DNA of 27,195 nt from Zygnema circumcarinatum (GCA_037447605.1 CM074812.1:3299071-3326265); one strand, 5' to 3'; shown: positions 10,261 through 21,901, counted from the stretch's first letter. The notes: generated by a model not told the origin, from the letters alone. Program-made: numbers and translations.

Positions 10261-10621
10261 GTAGCCAAGACGCCGAGGCTCCGTGGCCGTGCATCTCAAG
10301 GAGCCGGCTGGGCGCACCGCTAGCTGAAGGTGTCCAAACGCCGAGGCAAAACAAAAATCTCACGCCTATAGGGAACAAACTCGCTCTACCGCATCACTCT
10401 GGCAGGAGTATATGCACGCCTCATAAGGGTCGATCGCTGAAAGCAACCACGCCATGATGGGTCGCATGACAATAACCGCAACGGGTTGACTCCGGCCAAC
10501 ACAATATCCCCAAAATGCGCCGGGCACCATCCATAAGAGCCAAATCGTGGCGAATTCAAGGCCTAATAGCTTTCCGGGCCGTGGGGACACTGTGTGGCTC
10601 TATCCCGTCGCATTGTTGTAG

Positions 10622-10930
10622 TTAGCTTCGAGCCACCGCAGCAATCGCATCGCGCACAACATTATGAGCCAAAATGCGTTCGCCCCCATGTGCGCATCGA
10701 AGAAGATGAACGCCTTGCGCATCAATCGAATCACCACAAACACAACGAGGAGAACCCTGCAATGGCGGATGGGGGAGCCTGAGACAAAGTCGCGCTGCAA
10801 GCTGAAACTGGCCTGGGGTCAAACGAAGGGTGGAAAATATCGGGGTAACAGCCAACCAAGCCCCAGCTCCAGGACCCGCACAAGAACGAAGCCGAGCACG
10901 CGCAACATCAGAAGGAAGAGCCGCAATAAG
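10622..10930 (-). pseudogene. Non-LTR retrotransposon reverse-transcriptase C-terminal fragment
   Basis: The minus frame reads ALPSDVARARLRSCAGPGAG, AWL, then LTPGQFQLAARLCLRLP, CVCGDSIDAQGVHLLRCAHG and GERILAHNVVRDAIAAVARS before a stop. The RLRSC-GPGAGAWL start and the C-x-C...H...C...GGER..HN..RDA pattern are typical of the region after the reverse transcriptase in a widespread class of LINE-like elements. Nothing upstream of about 10930 matches, and the sequence after the stop is scrambled. This is a 5'-truncated, dead fragment. No endonuclease or RT catalytic motif (YADD) was seen. Confidence 0.65.
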
Positions 10931-10991
10931 GGTAGAAAACATCGCGCATGTGCGCGAGCACATGCGCGCGGAAAAAAAATTGCACAGGCCA

Positions 10992-11029
10992 GACCATTGG
11001 ATCAACCATTGGATCAACCATTGGATGGA
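10992..11029. repeat. CCATTGGATCAA tandem triplet
   Basis: Three consecutive units of the 12-mer CCATTGGATCAA, the last altered. The motif is shared with the CCATTGG elements at 9800-9895 and 22840-22960. It abuts the LINE fragment. Confidence 0.6.
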
Positions 11030-11540
11030 CGGGTTGACTGGGTCGCGAATCAATGGTTCGCAGCGATTGCGGTGGTCAGGGGCTCGAGCCGGGCGGCTGG
11101 CACAGGAACAGGCGCAGGGGCGGCCTGCACATGTGCGTGCATGCGTGTACGGAATGGCTCGAGGGCGGACATGGTCATGATGGCCATGCATGGCCATCCA
11201 TCCCGCGGTGCTGCATGCATGCATGCTGCTGACGTGCGCAGAGCGTCAGCCAGAGGTTGGGTGTGGGTCGCATGAAAACGGACCCTTGGACAATGATGAT
11301 GGCGACGTTGGCATGGATGGATGGGACCGCCGCATGGGGAAGGGGAAGGACGCGGCTTAGGTCCCTTCCTCTTTTCCCGCCCGCAGCCGGCACAAGCAGG
11401 TACCAAGCCCTCCGCTGCAGGCGAGCCGCGGTGTCGGAGTAATTGTGGATTCAAACTTGCGAATCGGACGGACTACGGTACGGACGACTTTGAAGTCTGA
11501 CACGCACGCACTCGACTTGGCCTCACCTTAATTTTTTCCG
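11030..11540. other. Intergenic, no gene seen
   Basis: GC-rich sequence with ATGCATGCATGC runs near 11213-11226. Open frames on both strands overlap each other and lack recognisable domains. Confidence 0.35.
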
Positions 11541-11598
11541 AAAACCCTGAAAACCCTAAAAACCCTAAAGCCCTAAAAATCCCAGAAGCCCTAAAATC
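11541..11598 (+). promoter_or_regulatory. Telo-box cluster upstream of the MORC gene
   Basis: AAAACCCTGAAAACCCTAAA is followed by AACCCTAAAGCCCTAAAAAT and GCCCTAAAAT, giving about five degenerate AAACCCTAA boxes. They lie 370-430 bases before the MORC ATG. Telo-boxes are common near transcription starts of plant housekeeping genes. A CT-rich stretch (about 11755-11880), probably 5' UTR, follows. Confidence 0.5.
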
Positions 11599-11959
11599 GT
11601 ACGTGTGTTCGCACCTGGATTTTCTTAGCCATGAAAATTGCCGCATTCTTCGTCCACACGGCGGCGTGACAACCGTCACGCGAGACTTTCGCCGCGCGTC
11701 GCGCCCTCCTGCCGCGAACATTCGCGCGCTCGTTTTCCCGCGCGATCTCCCGCGCCCGCACCCGCTCTCGCACTCCCTCTCGCTCCCTCTCGCTCCCTGC
11801 AGAACCTTCCCAATCCAACCCAATTCCCTTCCCTCCTCCCTCGCCTCCCCTCTCCCTCCCTCGCCCCCCTACCTTCCCTCTGAGAAGCTGAACTCATCAT
11901 CCGGCGCATAGAACTTTTGGGTTCTCAGAGAGTCCAACTCGTGAAGCTCGTGAACTGAG

Positions 11960-12049
11960 ATGAAAGAATGCGGGTGGAATCGGAACCAACAGGGGGTTCC
12001 GGGGTTATACGGAGGAAAGGACCTCCTTTGCATCGTGACGAGGTTTTAA
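11960..12049 (+). promoter_or_regulatory. Overlapping upstream ORF at the MORC start
   Basis: An ATG eight bases before the main ATG opens a 29-codon frame (MKECGWNRNQQGV...) in another frame and ends at TAA 12047-12049. If the transcript starts upstream, ribosomes starting here would miss the MORC start, so it may lower translation. The main frame has an in-frame TGA at 11956, so ATG 11968 is its first possible Met. Confidence 0.4.
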
Positions 12050-15000
12050 GTGAGCATTTCGAGCCCACTTCTGAGCAGAACGCCACCCATTCCTCCACCA
12101 CCGCTCCGCAGATGAAGGAGCCTCAAAAGTCTTCCAACGGGCCCCGCATAAAGATCACGACCCGCATAAAGCCGGCCGGAATACTTCCGTCTATGTCTCT
12201 TCCTCCCACTACCTTTGCCTTTCAACCACCCCGAACGTCACCTACACCTTCGCCTCAGCATCAGACCTGCGGTTCAAAGTCTGCGCGTGAACCAGTTGGA
12301 GGAAGTGCAGGACCGGCAAACGTGGGAGAATGCTCAACAGCCAAAGGGAGGGACGCGGCGGATGCAACTCTCGCTCTCACGAATCCATCCACTGGAGGTT
12401 TTCTCGGACCAGTCTCACCGCAAGGAGCCTCAAGCGACCGCGCTGACGCCGGAGCAAGTCGTATAAAACCGGCGCAGACGGCAAGGGAACTTTCTAAGGG
12501 AGGCGAAGGAGAAAAGGGGAGACAGATCAAAGCAGATGAGGAACTGCTGACCTCTCGGCAGATATCGAGACAAGACAACCTGCGTTGCTTTTCACGAGCT
12601 GGAGATCAAAATATAAACATTCCGTGCGCGTGCCATCCAGCACTTGTGCCCGGTAAGTGGCTTCGCCGCTCTCCTCTCGGGTTTTTAGGGTTGGATGCTG
12701 GACACCCCTTCCTCCTTCCCTGCCTCCTTTTCATCCTCCAGACTTTCTTTCGATTTCTTTCTACTTCTCCTCGTTCCTATCTCTTTCTTCCATTCGTTCC
12801 TCCACTTTTCCCCATTTTTTCCATTCGCCTCCTTCCCTTCCTTCCCCCCTCGTCGAATGTCGTGCTTCCTTTCCTCAAACCTTCCTCCCTCCCTTTCATT
12901 CCCCTGGCCTTCGTTTGATTTATTTCTACTTCCTCTCCCTCCCTTCCCCCCTCTCTCCCTTATATGAAACATTCATTTGTTTAACTATTTGAAGTTGTCA
13001 TTCCGATCTTCAATTGTCTCACATGATGTGGCCCACTTGTGCAGATTCTCGAGATATGGAGCGACGATATGGAGTTTCTCCCGTAACTCTCCACACCAAT
13101 GCGGCAACCACTCACGGTTGGGCTTTGGGAGGTGCGCAATATCTCATTTTCACTCTCTCTGGCATCTCATCTTTGTCTCTTACTCACTCTTTCTCGTTAT
13201 GGCATCATAGACAACTTGTATCATTCTTTTCAGGTGCCCTTTTCCAGCATCTTTGGGAATATGAAGTTCAGCGAGAGTGTCATTCCTGGCAGTGGGTTCT
13301 GAAAGGTTTTAGGCAAGAGAGGTGTTTTGGGGTCATAATTTCTGCTATTGTTAGAACACGGTGTTTGATTCTGGTTGTGCTGTTTCCCTGCAGCTTTTGC
13401 GGAGCTGCTGGACGAGGCAGTGGTGCAGGTGAGGGAGGCTCGCTCATCTTATCTTACCTTGCCTGCCCTCCTTGATCACCTTCTGTCTAATGTCTGCTGT
13501 GTGGAGTTCTTCTTTGTTATGGAGCTGCTCCGCTTCGTGCTTCACAACATCTGCCATTGATTGGTTTCGCATCAGTAGATCGGAACTTAGCTTTCTGGAG
13601 GTAAATTACAACTATGATGCTATGCTAAACAGGTGAGATTCATGCATGTCTTTGCTTGCATACAGGCACCGCATGGCGCCACGTTTGTCAGTATTGACAA
13701 GATTACGAATCCACGTGACGGATCCGCTGTACTTTCTGTCTCTGGTAAGCTGCTTGGTAATACACTACTCCCTTGTCATTCGAATGATGAGCAGCTTCCC
13801 TCAAAGGTGTTGACAATTTGAGCCTAGCCTGTACCCCTATTGTACACAACAAAAGGGGCTCTGAGGCCTTTCTGGAGAGCGGTGTGGCGCTAGACAACGG
13901 AAGCGGAATGTCCTCTGAGCAGCTTCGGCGGTGCCTTGCTGGCGAGCCCTCCCTGGTCGACTACAACCACAACACAGCCCCCCCATGTGAGAAAAAACCA
14001 CTCACGCAGCCTTTATAGTAAGGCATGGCATGTGCAGCTGCTTACATTGATCATGTAAGACTGAGAAAAAGGTGAAGAAGTGAAGAAGTGAAGAAGAATT
14101 CGTGCCATTTTGATTCGTATCATGTGAAGTAGTGCGCGTTGGACTCCCAAACAGCGATTTATCGCCATCTTGTGATACTCAGCATATGTGCCCTTCCTTG
14201 GAGAAGTGCATAATGAACTTGCGATGGTGCTCTTCCATATTTTGGGGGGCAGTTGTTGGCAAACATTTGTGTTTGGTTCAGGAGGAACTCGCCTTAGCTT
14301 ATTTGATATGCTTTCGATACTTGTTACCTTGAAAAGTGCAAATCTCATTACTTGATGCAGTGAAAGTTCTAGGAATCCGAATGTAATGAACATACTGAAT
14401 GTCACTCTTCAAAACCTTTTGTCGTCCCTAGTAAAGTCCTATGTTCCAATATTGAATGCAACGTGTAACTTTATCAAGTTTTGCACGCATCCCCCAGGAA
14501 TGGTCACGCGTCTTAAGTAAGTCCAATGCTACTGGCCGATATGCAGATAGTACGCATGGGCCGGAATATTGTATGACGCACGATGGAGGTTTTGTATCGA
14601 GGATGAAGTTGCATTGAGCTACTCTTCGCACTCATCTCTATCCTTTTAGTTCTGCACTTTTGCCTTCCTGACATTTCTGATTAAGAATCCGAAAGCGGAG
14701 TTTGACCGGCAGATGGCAATCCCTTCCAGCGCGCCGCTCTCCGTCTCGGAGCGGATGTGCTCGTCTTCAGCAAAACTGTCACGGAAAGGTGAAGGCGCAC
14801 TGGGCTCAACTCGCTTTCTCTCTCTCTCCCTCCTTTACTCTCGTCCCCTCTCTCTCTCTCTCTCTCCCTCCCTCCCTCCCCCCGCTCCCTCTCTCCCTCT
14901 CTCTCCCTCTCTCTCTTTCTCTTTCTCTCTCTTTCTCTCTCTTTCTCTCTCTTTCTCTCCCTCCCTCCCTCCCTCCCCTCCCTCCCGTCTCTTTCTCTCT

Positions 15001-18000
15001 CTTTTTCTCCCTCCCTCCCCTCTCTCCCCTCTCTTTCTCTCTCTCTCTCTCTCGCTCTCTTTCTCTCTCTCTCTCTCTCAATCTCTCTCTCCTTCTCTCT
15101 CTCTCTCTCTCTCTCTCACTCTCTCTCTCTCTCACTTTCTCTCTCTCTTTTACTCTCGTCCTCTATCTCTCTCTCTGGAGGAATCATGCTTCCTCAAATT
15201 CGCTGTCAGTAATGCGTTCGGCCATGCAGGTGCTCTGTCATTTGCTTATCATCTCGTCCGAGGTTCAAAGTTTTGTGATTCTGTCATCCTTATATGATGT
15301 CTGAATATGTGTACTACTGTTGATGTGCAGGAAATCGAGTTTGAGCATAGGCCTTCTCTCGTACAGCTTCATGCGCAGGACAAAGCAGGAGCACATTATT
15401 GTTCCAGTGGTTTGTAACGACCTGCAACCCTTAACTGTTTCTTTTAGCGTTGTGGTAACATGTTTTCTGGAAACTAAGCCACTCCTAGGAAGCTTCCAAA
15501 GATGTGCATTGCTGCATGAGCATCACGATTCCTCAAGGCTATGCTAAGATTCCTCTAATGTAGTCATTTTCTAACATGGAAAAATTGCAACTGCTTGTTT
15601 CTTTACATGGAAGTCCAGGTGGAGTATGAGATACGAAAAAGAGAGAAGACACAACAGAAGATCAGAACGACTAAGGAGGATTGGCTGGCCTGCCTCCAGC
15701 TCATCCTTGAGTGGTGCCCCTATTCGCAGGAATCGGAGCTTCTAGCACAGGTGCACAGCTTTGCCTTATTTGGGTTGTGGAGGGGAATATGATGCATAGC
15801 TGCTGTAGTGAAGTGGTTGGTGTTTTTTGCCTTCCTTCTGAATACAAAGTTGCTCCTTCCATTCGTTCTGAATCTTCAAGAGGACAACTTTTGTCACTCT
15901 GATGTTCCGGCTGCCTCTGTTATATGTAAACTTGAATCGGTTTTTGGGCTTTGAGTTGTCAGTTTATGGACATGGGAGTTCGCGGGACAAAAATTATCAT
16001 CTTCAACCTTTGGCTGAATGATCAGGGCCTCCAAGAGCTCGACTTTGACTCCAATAACTTTGTAAGTTTCCTAACTTGGATAAGCTCAGCAGAATTGTCG
16101 AAAATGAATGGACATTCTACTGAAAGTATTGAAATAGGTGTGAAGGAGAGACCATAGTTCCGTAGTAACCCGGGTTGTCTCGTGATCTCCGCAAAATTCC
16201 TATAGAGAAATCGTACAAATAGTTAAGTCTTAGCAGCTGAGCACTTCTTTAGAAGAAACCTGACAATGAAAGCCATAAAGTAATCTTATTTTCTGAAGGT
16301 CATATAAAGCGATACCAAGGCCGTGTTTAAGAGTGCATTTGACTATACAATTCGCTATTAGAAAACAAGGAACAAGGTCGATATGGCCCTCTGGGTATCT
16401 CGATAAACTAATAGAGTTGCCCTTTTCCTTCAAGTAAGACATGATAAGGAGGTAGTTTATGTCCCTCTCCTCGGCGGCAGCTTGGCCTCTGAGGAGCACC
16501 GCTGAAAGGTCCTGAGAGTGAACAAAATGGAAAGGGACACCGCTGAACCCTCTTCATTAACTCCTTTTCTTTTGGACATTTAAATATCGCAATAGAAAGG
16601 CTATTCAGCTTGTATGTCTAGGCACCCGGGACCGGTCACTTACACTCTTGCCGCTTGGCCGCACAGCCATAAGTGGCACCTTGAGAATCCTTAGATATCC
16701 TAGAGACTCTCTCTGCTTATGGCCTATGACCGTACATCCAGCTATTCCTTTACAGGCATACATAGAAAAGTATGTAGGTGAATCATTCCATCGAATTCAC
16801 ATCTCGTTTTAAAAGTTCTATCTGTCAAACTCCCTAGAGCACCACATCCGTGTGCCATAGTTCTATTTCCACCCGCTTACCCGAGATGTTGTGTGCTCCC
16901 AACTAGTTGTGCCGCAAACTCTTTGGTATGAGCAAGTCTTATGGAACAACCAACCAAACCCATTTACGAGAGGCCATCCTCGCATACTTTTGTGAGTGCA
17001 CCTGTTTGGGCCTCTAGGGAGGGTCCCGGCCCGATTCGGGGCATGCCCCTTTTCGTGCCCCGTAACGTGACCACATACAGTAGTACACTTAAAAAGTACG
17101 AATGGTACGAATGAAAGTACGGAAAGGTCGAACGGTACGGACAGTACGGAGTGTGCTCCACATGCGAGTTCCGTGTGTCGTCACGTGACGTGACGTGACA
17201 TGATGCGAGATGACAACGTGACGTGACGTGACGTGACGTGACGTTGGGGGGGAGCCCTCGGCAGTGGGGAAGAACATTGGTCCGTTGAGTTGAGTGTGAA
17301 TTGGAGCAGCGCAAAGGGGGAGATGGAGGAGGTTGCGAGACTATAGAAGCGTATGAACCCTTAATCTCCGAAGGCTTTTTTCGCATAGAGGTATTGATTG
17401 CGTCTGAATGTGAACGTGCAGGACATTCTGTTGTCGCAGAGGCCGGCACGTGCCGCGGGTGGCGCCACCTCCCGCAGCCACGTGGCCAAGCGCTTCCGTT
17501 ACTCTCTGCGTGTGAGTTTGGCAAACCCGTACGGACTTTGGAGATACCGGTGTGGGCGTAGCCGGGGAAGAATCCTTGCTAGGGTTGCTTGCAATCTCCG
17601 CCAACGGAGGGTTGAGATTATGACTTCGTTTGGCCGCCTTTGTGTGTGTTTGTATTAAGAGATAGTGTAAATGAGAGGTGGATGTGTATCCAAGCACCGA
17701 TTTAAAACTGAGCTAAACGTGGATTTGAAACGTTTCCTCCCTGTTGTATCCTGCCAATCGTAAAGACTTAGATTTTGGGTTCGCAGACATATGCGTCAAT
17801 TCTGTACATTCAAGTGCCGTTCTGCTTCACTATATTTCTTAGAGGGCAACCTGTGATCCCACGTGACTTGGGTCGTGAGCTGCTGCATCCACAACCTATT
17901 GTGTACAAACCCAAAATGGAGGAAGCAAGCGACAATGCAAGTGATGCAGAAAGGCTCGCAACAGAGGAAGTAAGATTGCCCTGAATTTACCCCCATTGGG

Positions 18001-18771
18001 CTTACCGTTGTGTTCAATGTTCTTGCAGCCATATTTTTCATTAAGGTAATCAATATTTCGATCCTTTATGCAGAAATTCTGCCAGGTTAGCCTTGTCGAG
18101 TGCCTACATACATAAGCAGAAGGGTTAAACCTCTTTACTGGCAAGCTTCAGGAAGGATGCTTATCCAACTACTCCTTTCTAAGGTCTGCGGTAGAGTCAC
18201 ACAGTAGTCTATCGCAATACCTCGGGAATGGCTGGTCAGCTTAGCAAATACTTTCTATTCTCTGCCTTATCAGCGTATTTTCTCTGACTGTAGTGAAGTA
18301 GGCATCCTAACCTAACCTACTTCTCCTCGGACGTTCAAAATGCACATACGGTAGAGTGTTAGAGACTTTAGTAAAGCATGTAAAGCATAAAGCACACATG
18401 CAGCTGTTTTCTAGGAAGGAAAATACGGCTTGCATTTGACGAATGGGGCTTGCGTTGGAGTGGATAATTGCAGGTCTTAGCAATAATCGGATTTGACAGA
18501 AGAGCTCCGCATGCGAACGTGCAGGGCATCAGTATTTACTGCAAAAACCGACTGATTTTGGTGATGAATCTTCCCCTCTTCTCTTCTCAGATTCGCCCTT
18601 AGACCTCACTATTGCTTGTCACGGACCTCCGAATCTCCTTCACCTTCATCTAAAGCTTTTCTCTTATGGAATGCCCTAAAGGGGCCGACATACTTAGCCT
18701 GTAATGAGCATCGAGAAGGACCGCATCAAAGAAAAATGGCAAACTGTCATTCTCTATCGCTCGCTCTCTCC

Positions 18772-18813
<42 letters not shown>

Positions 18814-19193
18814 CTCTCGCTCTCTCTATCTCTATCTCTCTCGCTCTCTCTCTATCTCTCACTCTCTCTCGCTCTCTCTCTCTCTATCTCTCTCTCTCTC
18901 TCACTCTCTCTCACTCTCTCTCTCGGTCTCTCCCTCTCTCTCTCACTGCCTTCCCCCATTCTCTTCTGTGGGTTGTCTGTGGTGCAGCCTTTCCACCAAT
19001 GCTGGTGCAATATGGAGCAGTGCGGAAGGGGGGTAGTGGGTGTAGTGGAAGCAAACTTCTTGCAGGCAGATGCAAGCAAGCAGTTCTTTACACCGAACAG
19101 CGAGTTGGTGCAGCTGGAGACATGGCTCTGCCTTGCGGTGCATAACTACTGGTGCTGCCTCTACCCTCCGGGAACACACTCTTCTCCCCCCCC

Positions 19194-19241
<48 letters not shown>

Positions 19242-21284
19242 CTCTCTCTCTCTCCCTCTCTCTCTCTCTCTCCCTCTCTCTCTCTCCCTCTCTCTCTCTC
19301 TCCCTCTCACTCTCTCCCTCTCTCTCTCTCCCACTCTCGCCATTTATGCATGTGCGTGTGAACATGAACCTTCCAAGGACTCTGTCTGCTTTTTGGCCCA
19401 CTCCCTGAACCCCCAGAACCTTTTCGATCCTGCTAAACCCTTTTTAACCACTCCAAGTCATGTCATCTCCGTTTGAACTCCTATCGCACCTCCGAATGCT
19501 GACTTTTCTAGGAGTATTAAGTTATTAGTAGCGATGTGTGCTGTACAACGTCCGTTCGTTTTGAAGCCAGTTATAAAAATGTTGAGTCGTTGCTTTGCTC
19601 GCTGCTGGGCCATCCTTTAATTTGCTCATTATGCTCTGTGCGTGTTCTACTTTGTACGGTATCTCCTTTCAGGAAATTCAATGAGAAACGTCTTAAAATC
19701 CCCCCAATGCCAGTAACATCCCCTCTCTCCCCACGTAAACAACCTCATCCTGAAAGCACAGGGAATGAATTAGCCAATCAGGACAAGCCACGTGTCCCTG
19801 AGCAGCCTACAGTGACGTCAGCAATGGAGTTGTACTCTGGGAGAGGATCGCATGTTTTGTCGGGAAGTGGAGGTGGACTTCCCTCATTGGTGGAAGGTGT
19901 AGGTTCACGGAAGGAGGCAGTTTCCGGGAATCTTCTGGACAGTCTGGCAGATGCAGCTGCTGCACTTGTGGATTTGGAAATCTGTCGACCTCAGGGAAGG
20001 GTTCAGATGGAGGGAAAACCCCCTGAAGTTGCAGGCAAGCAAAAATGTATCACTGGAAATTTGGGACAAAGCACACACGATGAGCTTGCGTTTCGATGTG
20101 TTGTGGAGAGAGAGGGATGTGAAGGGGGTCCCATGAAGAAGACGAGGAAGGATTGTTGTGAAAACAGTTCTGAAGGGAGCGATGAAGGGAGAGAGGATTT
20201 GGAGGGGAGGAGCGGGGGAGAGGAGGGAGAGGAGGGAGTGAGAGCTGCTAACACTATGGAGGTATCTGCAACGACAGCTATGGCGGTGGCGGAGAGGATG
20301 GAGAGAGAGAGGAGCATAGGAAGGGAAATGGAAGGGAGACCGAGTCCTGTAGTCGTTTCAGCTGGCACATGCATTCGTGATGAACTGAATTCTGTTGAAC
20401 TGACATGTGCACCCTTCCCTGCTGCGAAGCTGCTGGAGGAGGAGGTGGTAGTGGAGGGAAACCCTAAAAACCCTAAAAACCCTGAGAGGAAGGGAGTGAA
20501 GGATGGCACTGAGGAGGAGTCCATTATGGACTCTGAAGGAGCTGCTGACAGTGAAGAAAAGACCGGCATGCTTGCGGTTGCACTTCATGAGAGGGGGAGC
20601 AGAGAAGGGCAGAGAGTCCAATCAGAGATGATGGCAATGGAGGCTGAGCCGGCGGTTTCGGGATGTGAAGACGACCCCCCTGAAGGGGAAGCCATGGCTG
20701 CAGGTAGGTCCTTTCAGGAGCTGAGGAGTTCGGGAGGCAGAGAAGAGAGAGGAGGAGAGAGACGAGAAGAGAGAGGAGAAGAGAGAGGAGAAGGGAGAGG
20801 AGAAGGGAGAGGAGAAGAGAGAGGAGAAGAGAGAGGAGAAGAGAGAGGAGACGTGTTGAGAGAGGAGAGGTGGCGGAGCATCTCTTTCTGTGGGGTGCGA
20901 GTGAGGGGTGGAAAGCTTCCTGCGACGGGTAGGGTAACGTGGGAGAGTTCGCGGCAGAAACTCTCAAAAGTGAAATTGCGGAATCTGAATGAGCTTAATG
21001 AGGTTTCCTTGAAACACTCTGTGAGGAGGAGAGGGGTGGGGGAGCTGGGAAGCCGCAACGCAGCTATGGAGGAAAGAGACGGCAGGGTAGAGCAAGTTAT
21101 TGAAGAGAGAGAGGCATCTCCTCGAAAGCGAAGGAGAGTTGAGAGAGACACTGAAGGAGGGGATGACACGAGGGAGAGTTTGGTTGGAGGGGAGAATAGT
21201 GGGAGTGGGAAAGCAGCAGGAGGAGGAGGAGGGGCTGCACAGCAAAAGGAAGGGGAGAGCAGTGAACGGTATGTGGTGGCTTGA
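11968..21284 (+). CDS. MORC family GHKL/S5 protein, 14 exons, 1166 aa, degenerate ATP site
   Basis: Exons: 11968-12652, 13045-13131, 13394-13428, 13666-13744, 13894-13986, 14713-14788, 15331-15409, 15619-15750, 15963-16061, 17422-17511, 17787-17969, 18474-18560, 18988-19151, 19673-21284. All are GT-AG and phases close. Residues 1-228 are mostly disordered. The GHKL region follows: TLHTNAATTHGWALG, AFAELLDEAVVQ, GATFVSIDKITNPRDGSA, DNGSGM (296-301), YGNPFQRAALRLGADVLVFS. The S5 part has SIGLLSYSFMRRT, IIVPVVEYEI, RGTKIIIFNLWLND (K432), HVAKRFRYSLRTYASILY, FLRGQPV, ANVQGISIYCKNRLIL, GRGVVGVVEANF. Plant MORCs act in RNA-directed silencing, heterochromatin compaction and immunity. Here the N-box reads ELLDE, not ELLDN, and the G2 motif is GNPFQ, not GNGFK. 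ATP turnover is therefore doubtful. Residues 631-1166 (last exon) form a charged tail with an NLS-like SPRKRRRVER; the usual C-terminal coiled coil was not seen. Confidence 0.9.
12700..12962 (+). repeat. Pyrimidine-rich body of MORC intron 1
   Basis: Most of intron 1 (12653-13044) is TTCC/CTCC-rich on the sense strand without a clean repeat unit. Open frames through it are low-complexity shadows. Confidence 0.7.
14810..15175 (+). repeat. (CT)n tract in MORC intron 6
   Basis: CTCTCT runs with CCCTCCCT and TTTCTCTC variants fill most of intron 6 (14789-15330). The pyrimidine strand is the sense strand. Confidence 0.9.
16062..17421 (+). other. MORC intron 9, long, with pentamer repeat
   Basis: At 1360 bases this is the largest MORC intron. 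Flanking exons join in phase 0 across a conserved region, so no coding is missing. The stretch 16160-16960 is AT-richer and unlike the other introns, and may be an unrecognised insertion. A minus-strand frame at 16499-16230 (89 codons) has no domain I can name. GTACGAA/GTACGGA runs occur at 17095-17150. Confidence 0.45.
17178..17246 (+). repeat. (GTGAC)n pentamer repeat
   Basis: CACGTGACGTGACGTGACAT, then a short break, then CGTGACGTGACGTGACGTGA. The unit is GTGAC, also readable as ACGTG/TGACG. It lies in MORC intron 9. The complementary orientation of the same pentamer recurs at 21900-21938. Confidence 0.8.
18762..18948 (+). repeat. (CT)n tract in MORC intron 12
   Basis: CTCTCT with periodic CTCGCTCT and CTATCTCT interruptions, inside intron 12 (18561-18987), pyrimidine on the sense strand. 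Confidence 0.9.
19188..19336 (+). repeat. (CT)n tract in MORC intron 13
   Basis: CTCTCT with CCCTCTCT interruptions, inside intron 13 (19152-19672), pyrimidine on the sense strand. Confidence 0.9.
20738..20852 (+). repeat. 12-base coding minisatellite in the last MORC exon
   Basis: About eight units of GAGAGGAGAAGA / GAGAGGAGAAGG remain in frame and encode RGEE and RGEG repeats in the charged tail. Here the purine strand is the sense strand, the reverse of the intron tracts. Confidence 0.85.
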
Positions 21285-21811
21285 AGAGATTGAGTGACAG
21301 AGGTTTGAGGTTCAAATCTTTTGCTGGGAAAAAATGGCGGCTGTTAAGGAATGCCGCCTGTTTGGCATCCCTTGACCCACCGCACATTTGACAAATGAAT
21401 TGGATTCTCCGCCCCACCAAACTTCCTCCCCTCCTCTCTCTTTCCCTCTCTCCCCCCTCTCCCCCCTCTCCCCCTTTCTCCTTACGAGTCAGAATGCACG
21501 CAGTCGGCCCTGAAAGGTGAGGCGAGTGGGGGATGCAGAAGATGTACGGAGCGGGAGGGGCCGACTGGCGAGCAGCGGAGGTGGACCTGTGACCGGGCGG
21601 CCCTTCAAAGCGAGGTGAGGGCGCAGGCTCGTGGTGGGCCTGTGGGGCACATGGCATGGGGTCATGGGGGGGGGGGGCATGGCCGGGGGCGCATGACGGA
21701 GGGGGGAGGCAAGGGGTTGCATGGCAGGGGGGTCGTGGCGGGGGCATGGCTGGGGGGTCATGGGGGCATGGCGGGCGTGGGCGAGTGACGCGCGGGGGGC
21801 TTGCTTGCCAG
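21285..21811. other. 3' flank of MORC, no firm gene
   Basis: Probably MORC 3' UTR followed by a CT-rich stretch (21425-21482) and a very G-rich stretch (21656-21800, with a 10-base G run). Minus-strand frames here are proline-rich shadows. Confidence 0.35.
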
Positions 21812-21901
21812 GTGGCGCGCCTCCACTGGCTGCTGCAGCGCCTGCAGGCCGACGACGGCCCCAAACGGAGGGCGCCGCCGCACAGGCGCTCCACCGCGTG
21901 A
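21812..21901 (+). other. Possible extra exon (weak)
   Basis: After an acceptor-like CTTGCTTGCCAG, a phase 0 frame reads VARLHWLLQRLQADD and GPKRR, then stops at TGA 21899. The Leu spacing could form a short coiled coil, which MORC proteins often carry at the end. The best donor in the last MORC exon (GAACG|GTATGT, 21269) is in phase 2 and does not fit. It may be unrelated. Confidence 0.15.

Noticed and set aside
21290-21345. T-loop-like GAGGTTCAAATCTTTTGC after the MORC stop
   Set aside because: No acceptor stem, D-arm or anticodon arm could be formed.
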